Source: Prochlorococcus sp. HOT208_60m_813L03 (GTDB taxonomy: Bacteria; Cyanobacteriota; Cyanobacteriia; PCC-6307; Cyanobiaceae). From it: a stretch of DNA of 64,000 nucleotides. Both the position numbers and the translations under genes were made by a program. Below are positions 60,609 through 64,000 of this stretch, in pieces (position 1 is the first letter of the stretch; each line of letters opens with the position of its first letter). The stretch covers positions 1 to 64,000 of the forward strand of contig MWOQ01000180.1 of assembly GCA_002026145.1 (NCBI GenBank). Reading direction: 5' to 3'. Below the pieces are notes generated by a model. The model worked only from the letters and a program-made list of their open reading frames with translations, was not told where the DNA came from and did not search any database.

Positions 60609-60693
60609 CGGAGAGGGTGGGATTCGAACCCACGAATAGTTTCCTATTAAACGATTTCGAGTCGTTCGCTTTCGACCACTCAGCCACCTCTCC
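60609..60693 (-). tRNA. tRNA-Ser (anticodon CGA)
   Basis: On the minus strand: acceptor GGAGAGG pairs with CCTCTCC (60610-60616 region), TGGCTGAGTGG D arm, anticodon arm AACGA-CTCGAAA-TCGTT with anticodon CGA (reads UCG, serine), a long variable arm (AATAGGAAACTATT-like), and GGGTTCGAATCCC T arm. 85 bases, no encoded CCA. The long variable arm is diagnostic for tRNA-Ser. Confidence 0.95.
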
Positions 60694-60754
60694 AACTGTT
60701 TATAAGTATGCATAATATAAAGAAAAACTATTAACTATACAATTATCTTAATTT

Positions 60755-61777
60755 TTAATTCCACCCTGCTTCTTTCATAAATTTAATTGCCAGAGAATTT
60801 TTTTCTCCAAGTTCTTCTATTGTGACACTATCAGGTAAAAATTCCCCAAAGTTCTTTACTATTTCATTCTGATTAACTTCCTTCAAAGGATGTTCAAAAG
60901 TTGGTGCTGCTAAACCTTTACTTCCTTCAGGAGATGCTAAGAATTCAAGCAACTTAATCGCTTCACTTTTATTTGTTGCATATTTGGCAACACCTCCTGC
61001 ACTAATATTTACGTGAGCAGGATTAGGTGTAAGAACCTTTGTTTTTTTCGCATATAAAGCATCTCTTCTTCCATTAACACCCGCTAACATTCTTGCTACA
61101 TAATAATGATTAACAATTCCTACTCCACATTTTTTCTTAGAAACCGCTCTAATTATTGAAATATCCCCTGGGAAAAAGGGTTGGGAAACATTTGAAATCA
61201 TTCCACTTAACCAAGCTTTAGTTTCTGATTCACCTTTGTTAATTATTTGGTTGGCAACGAGAGATTGATTATATGGACTCTTTCTATTTCTTAAACATAC
61301 TTTCCCTTTTAAAGAGATATCGGCTAAATCAGTATAATCATTGATCTTGCTAACATCTACAACTTTTGGATTGGCTATAATTACTCTTACTCTTCTAGTT
61401 AATGCATACCATTCCTTATTTGGATCTTTCAAACCAACTGGAACATCATTTTCTAAATCAGAAGATACTATTGGTTGAAGTAATCCTGCTTTTGCTGCAT
61501 TAGTAATTCTTGCAGCGTCCACAAGCAAAATTAAATCTGCTTGAGAATTTTTCCCTTCTCGTTTCAATCTTTCAATTAAAGATATTCCTGCTGCTTCTAT
61601 TAGCCTAACTTTAATTCCTGTTTCTTCTGAAAATGTTTTATAAATACTTCTATCAGTATTGTAATGTCTACCGGAATAAACTTTGACTTCTTTTTCTGTT
61701 GAATTAACAGGTATATTAACGTTTAGCAAAAATGAACATGTAAACACTGAAAAAATTAATTTTTTTAGTTTTTGCAC
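60755..61777 (-). CDS. futA: Iron(III) ABC-transporter substrate-binding protein (FutA/IdiA type)
   Basis: 340 residues. N-terminal signal peptide (LIFSVFTCSFLLNVNIPV). Family-1-type iron-binding fold: VKVYSGRHYNTDRSIYKTFS, GISLIERLKREGKNSQADLI, and the tyrosine ligands in VNHYYVARMLAGVNGRRDAL. GGVAKYATNKSEAIKLLEFL and FLASPEGSKG close the fold. It delivers ferric iron to the FutBC importer, not seen here. Near the PiuC-like and porin genes. Confidence 0.9.
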   Translation of the reverse strand: MQKLKKLIFSVFTCSFLLNVNIPVNSTEKEVKVYSGRHYNTDRSIYKTFSEETGIKVRLIEAAGISLIERLKREGKNSQADLILLVDAARITNAAKAGLLQPIVSSDLENDVPVGLKDPNKEWYALTRRVRVIIANPKVVDVSKINDYTDLADISLKGKVCLRNRKSPYNQSLVANQIINKGESETKAWLSGMISNVSQPFFPGDISIIRAVSKKKCGVGIVNHYYVARMLAGVNGRRDALYAKKTKVLTPNPAHVNISAGGVAKYATNKSEAIKLLEFLASPEGSKGLAAPTFEHPLKEVNQNEIVKNFGEFLPDSVTIEELGEKNSLAIKFMKEAGWN

Positions 61778-61879
61778 TTTTTCAAATTAGTATCTATGGT
61801 TACTTTATACCTATAAAAACAGTTCAAACTTTAAAAGCGAACTTCTATACATCTAGTTGTATCATTTTTTATATTTCAT

Positions 61880-62548
61880 ATGAATTATTTAATCCAGCAG
61901 TTACTTAACGCTGAAGAAATAAATTTAATAAAAAAAGAATTAGAGAAATGTAGTCAACAAGATTGGGAAGATGGGAAAAAAACTGCCGGTAGTCACGCCT
62001 CAAATGTAAAAAATAATTTGCAACTAAATAGAAATACTGAAGTATCAAAACAAAACGCACAATTAGTTAATAAAAAGATACTTTCTAGTCAATTAATAAA
62101 GAGTTTTTCTTTACCAAAAAGATTACATGGATTAATGTTTACAAAATCTTCAAATAATATGCATTATGGGAGACATATCGATAATCCATACATGTCATCT
62201 GGCAGATCAGATTTATCTTTTACACTTTCATTGACGAATAAAGATTTTTATCAAGGTGGAGAATTAATTATTGAAACAATGAATACAGAAGAGAAATTCA
62301 AATTAAATGCTGGAGAGATAATTTTATATCCAAGTTCTTACTTGCATGCAGTGAATGAAGTAAATAATGGTGAAAGATTAGTATGCGTGGGCTGGATAGA
62401 AAGCTATGTTAAATCAACTGAAAAAAGGGAATATTTATTTGATTTAGACGCAGGTGCCAGAAGTTTACTTGCAAAGCATGGCAGATCTGACGAACTTGAT
62501 CTTATTTTTAAATCTTATTCAAATCTTTTAAGAGTTATGGGGGATTAA
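61880..62548 (+). CDS. PKHD-type Fe(II)/2-oxoglutarate dioxygenase (PiuC-like)
   Basis: 222 residues. The double-stranded beta helix has the metal triad in HYGRHIDNPYM (H-x-D) and SSYLHAVNEV, with a following basic residue in GERLVCVGW for 2-oxoglutarate. SFTLSLTNKDFYQGGELIIE is typical of the family. Matches the PiuC/Ybix-type dioxygenases linked to iron uptake. Divergent from futA, so both may be Fur-regulated. The substrate is not known. Confidence 0.85.
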   Translation: MNYLIQQLLNAEEINLIKKELEKCSQQDWEDGKKTAGSHASNVKNNLQLNRNTEVSKQNAQLVNKKILSSQLIKSFSLPKRLHGLMFTKSSNNMHYGRHIDNPYMSSGRSDLSFTLSLTNKDFYQGGELIIETMNTEEKFKLNAGEIILYPSSYLHAVNEVNNGERLVCVGWIESYVKSTEKREYLFDLDAGARSLLAKHGRSDELDLIFKSYSNLLRVMGD

Positions 62549-62600
62549 CAAGAATCATTTTATACAACGAAAAGAATCTAAGTCCAAAGTTAGTTAATAT

Positions 62601-62861
62601 ATGATCAAAAAGATTCAACTAATGCCGAAAAAAAGTTCTATTTCAATTTTCATTGCAGCTACAAGCGCACTCGCTATTTCCACAGCAAATACCAATTCCG
62701 TTAAAGCAGATGAAAAAGACTTAGGAGGACTTAAAGAATGGAACACTGATATGGCTTTAGATGCTGATTTTATATTGGATAAAGATGCCCAAAAAATAGC
62801 TGATGAGGCTGCAAAATCAAGTGCTTGTATTCCTATTGGAGAAGGTGAGAACTGCTGGTAA
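62601..62861 (+). CDS. Small secreted protein with C-terminal Cys motif, 86 aa
   Basis: Start ATG at 62601; a second ATG at MPKKSS is possible. The N-terminus ends in ISTANTNSVKADEK, a signal peptide. The mature part is acidic and ends ACIPIGEGENCW with two cysteines. Possibly a secreted peptide precursor or iron-responsive small protein. The family is not recognised. It lies 52 bases after the dioxygenase, same strand. Confidence 0.55.
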   Translation: MIKKIQLMPKKSSISIFIAATSALAISTANTNSVKADEKDLGGLKEWNTDMALDADFILDKDAQKIADEAAKSSACIPIGEGENCW

Positions 62862-62879
62862 ATAATTAAAAGAAAAAAA

Positions 62880-62903
62880 CGCCCTAAAGTAAGGGCGTTT
62901 TTT
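62880..62903 (+). terminator. Terminator between the secreted protein and the porin
   Basis: CGCCCT-AAAGTA-AGGGCG followed by six T; on the other strand it is preceded by an A run, so it can act in both directions between converging genes. Confidence 0.88.
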
Positions 62904-62919
62904 AATGAACTAAATTAAA

Positions 62920-64000
62920 TTAAAATTTAAATGTAGTTTCTAGAACTGCTCCGAAGATATCAGCACCAACTGTTCCATTCCTATCAGTACCCCCAAATAC
63001 TGCTGGAGTTACTGTTATAGAATCGTTAGGCTTAAAAGCGTAATAAATTTCATAAGCAAATGGATCTACAGTTTCACTTTCGTTAGTTGTAGGCTGACCA
63101 AACGCTAAACCTATTTTGTCGTCTGCTTGTAACATGTCTTGCCAATTTAAACCAACAAAATATGCAGTTGAATTAGATGTGCTTGATGGAGCTCCATCGT
63201 ATTCTGTTGTATCGAAACCAACTGAAATTGAAGGTGTTGCAGTACCTGTATTATCAGGCCTCCACCAACCTCTCAAACCTACAGATGAGAAATTACCGTT
63301 ACCACCAGCCCCATGATCAGCAGTGTGATAATAAGTATCACTCCAACCATTAGATTTGATATTAAGTAAGGCTGATAGAGAATAATTTGGCTTTGTATAA
63401 CCAACCTGTGTAGCCCAACTAGTCTTTGTTTCGTCAGTTAATAATCCAGTATTATAATAAGCTTCTGGATCGCCTTTCTTTTGTGATGTTGTTGATTTAG
63501 TACCTATGTTTGAACTAATGGCGAAACCATTATCAGCCTTATAAGCCCAACCAGCTCCTGTATCCGTGCTTGCACCGTAAGCCTCTCCATTACCACCAAG
63601 AGTAAACTGTTTAGTTACTGGTTTGTAAATAGAAGGCGTGGTTCCATGCATGTAATAGTTTTCAATTTTTGGTCCTATCCATACAGTATTGCTATCTCCG
63701 ACTGGGAATTCGTACCAAATTTTATCTACCTTAAGAGCATCACTATTAGCTTTATTAGAACTTAAGTATGTTCCATAGGTTTTTGAGTTTGCCCAATCAG
63801 AACCATTACCTGTTTTGATTCTTACGTAAAGATTATCGTCACCAGAGAAACTAGTATTAAGATTCATCGTGTAACTGTACCAAGCCATTGCGGCTTCTGA
63901 TGCAGTTTCTGAAGCTAGAGAATAATCTACGGCACCTAAAGTGAAAGTAGCCTTTCCGTCCATTGATGTAGTTTGAGAGAATGCTCCAGCTTCAAATTCA
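62920..64000 (-). CDS. Outer-membrane porin, N-terminus beyond the window edge
   Basis: The frame from the stop at 62920 is open to the right edge, so the ATG at 63961-63963 is internal and the gene continues past 64000. The visible ~360 residues are beta-barrel strands with alternating hydrophobic residues (ISVGFDTTEYDG, FVGLNWQDMLQADDKIGLAF, AYEIYYAFKPNDSITVTPAV) and the C-terminal aromatic ending ETTFKF, typical of cyanobacterial Som-type porins with an SLH domain upstream. In related strains these porins are Yfr1 RNA targets. Nearby iron genes suggest, but do not prove, an iron role. Confidence 0.85.
   Translation of the reverse strand, partial: EFEAGAFSQTTSMDGKATFTLGAVDYSLASETASEAAMAWYSYTMNLNTSFSGDDNLYVRIKTGNGSDWANSKTYGTYLSSNKANSDALKVDKIWYEFPVGDSNTVWIGPKIENYYMHGTTPSIYKPVTKQFTLGGNGEAYGASTDTGAGWAYKADNGFAISSNIGTKSTTSQKKGDPEAYYNTGLLTDETKTSWATQVGYTKPNYSLSALLNIKSNGWSDTYYHTADHGAGGNGNFSSVGLRGWWRPDNTGTATPSISVGFDTTEYDGAPSSTSNSTAYFVGLNWQDMLQADDKIGLAFGQPTTNESETVDPFAYEIYYAFKPNDSITVTPAVFGGTDRNGTVGADIFGAVLETTFKF

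Overview
The window reads as a Prochlorococcus chromosome segment of the high-light type. Base composition is strongly AT-rich. It carries petM, ycf4, psbD/psbC, a cluster of small high-light-inducible proteins, a [2Fe-2S] ferredoxin, split pntA1/pntA2/pntB, an NTRC-type trxB and FutA-type iron uptake. Gene content fits a high-light strain that, unusually for the group, assimilates nitrate. The exact strain is not claimed.

Layout. 1-1.6 kb: the tail of a cut gene and small conserved genes. 1.6-13.0 kb: one contiguous nitrate-assimilation and molybdenum-cofactor block: nirA, a HEAT-like gene, moaB, moaD, moaE, moeA, moaC, a nitrate-reductase-associated gene, narB, the MFS nitrate permease, mobA and moaA. 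Three NtcA-type boxes (two exact, one 5/6) precede nirA and the divergent permease/mobA pair. The permease brings in nitrate, NarB with Mo-cofactor makes nitrite, and NirA makes ammonium. 13-19.9 kb: accessory small genes, a structured leader, four HLIP genes, a glutamine amidotransferase, small membrane proteins, a reading frame broken by TGA and a TPR lipoprotein. 20-25 kb: a minus-strand run ychF, ferritin-like protein, carbamoyltransferase, DUF5989-like peptide, SGNH hydrolase, probably for envelope glycan modification. 25-48.5 kb: core genes (efflux adaptor, polA, cysS, dxr, ferredoxin-like, hydrolases, pnt, trxB, infA, ycf39, petM, ilvN, a cyclophilin lipoprotein, ycf4, psbD, psbC, maf, cobQ, ferredoxin).

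48.6-60.6 kb is an accessory island. It holds a glycine-rich outer-membrane protein much richer in G+C than its neighbours, a VTT-like protein, a Yfr2-5-type small RNA, a rhomboid protease and repeated intergenic blocks. A large TPR protein with nearly identical DNA-level repeats follows. From 55.6 to 60.6 kb lies a candidate tRNA-integrated element: an 18-base copy of the tRNA-Ser 3' end on the left, the intact tRNA-Ser(CGA) on the right, and six TCCACCAACAC repeats shared by the two flanks. Inside are a DnaB C-terminal helicase, a lone sigma-region-4 protein, a SHOCT peptide, TPR proteins and unknown small genes. I see no integrase in it.

60.7-64 kb returns to conserved content centred on iron: the FutA binding protein, a PiuC-like dioxygenase, a small secreted protein and a porin cut by the window edge.
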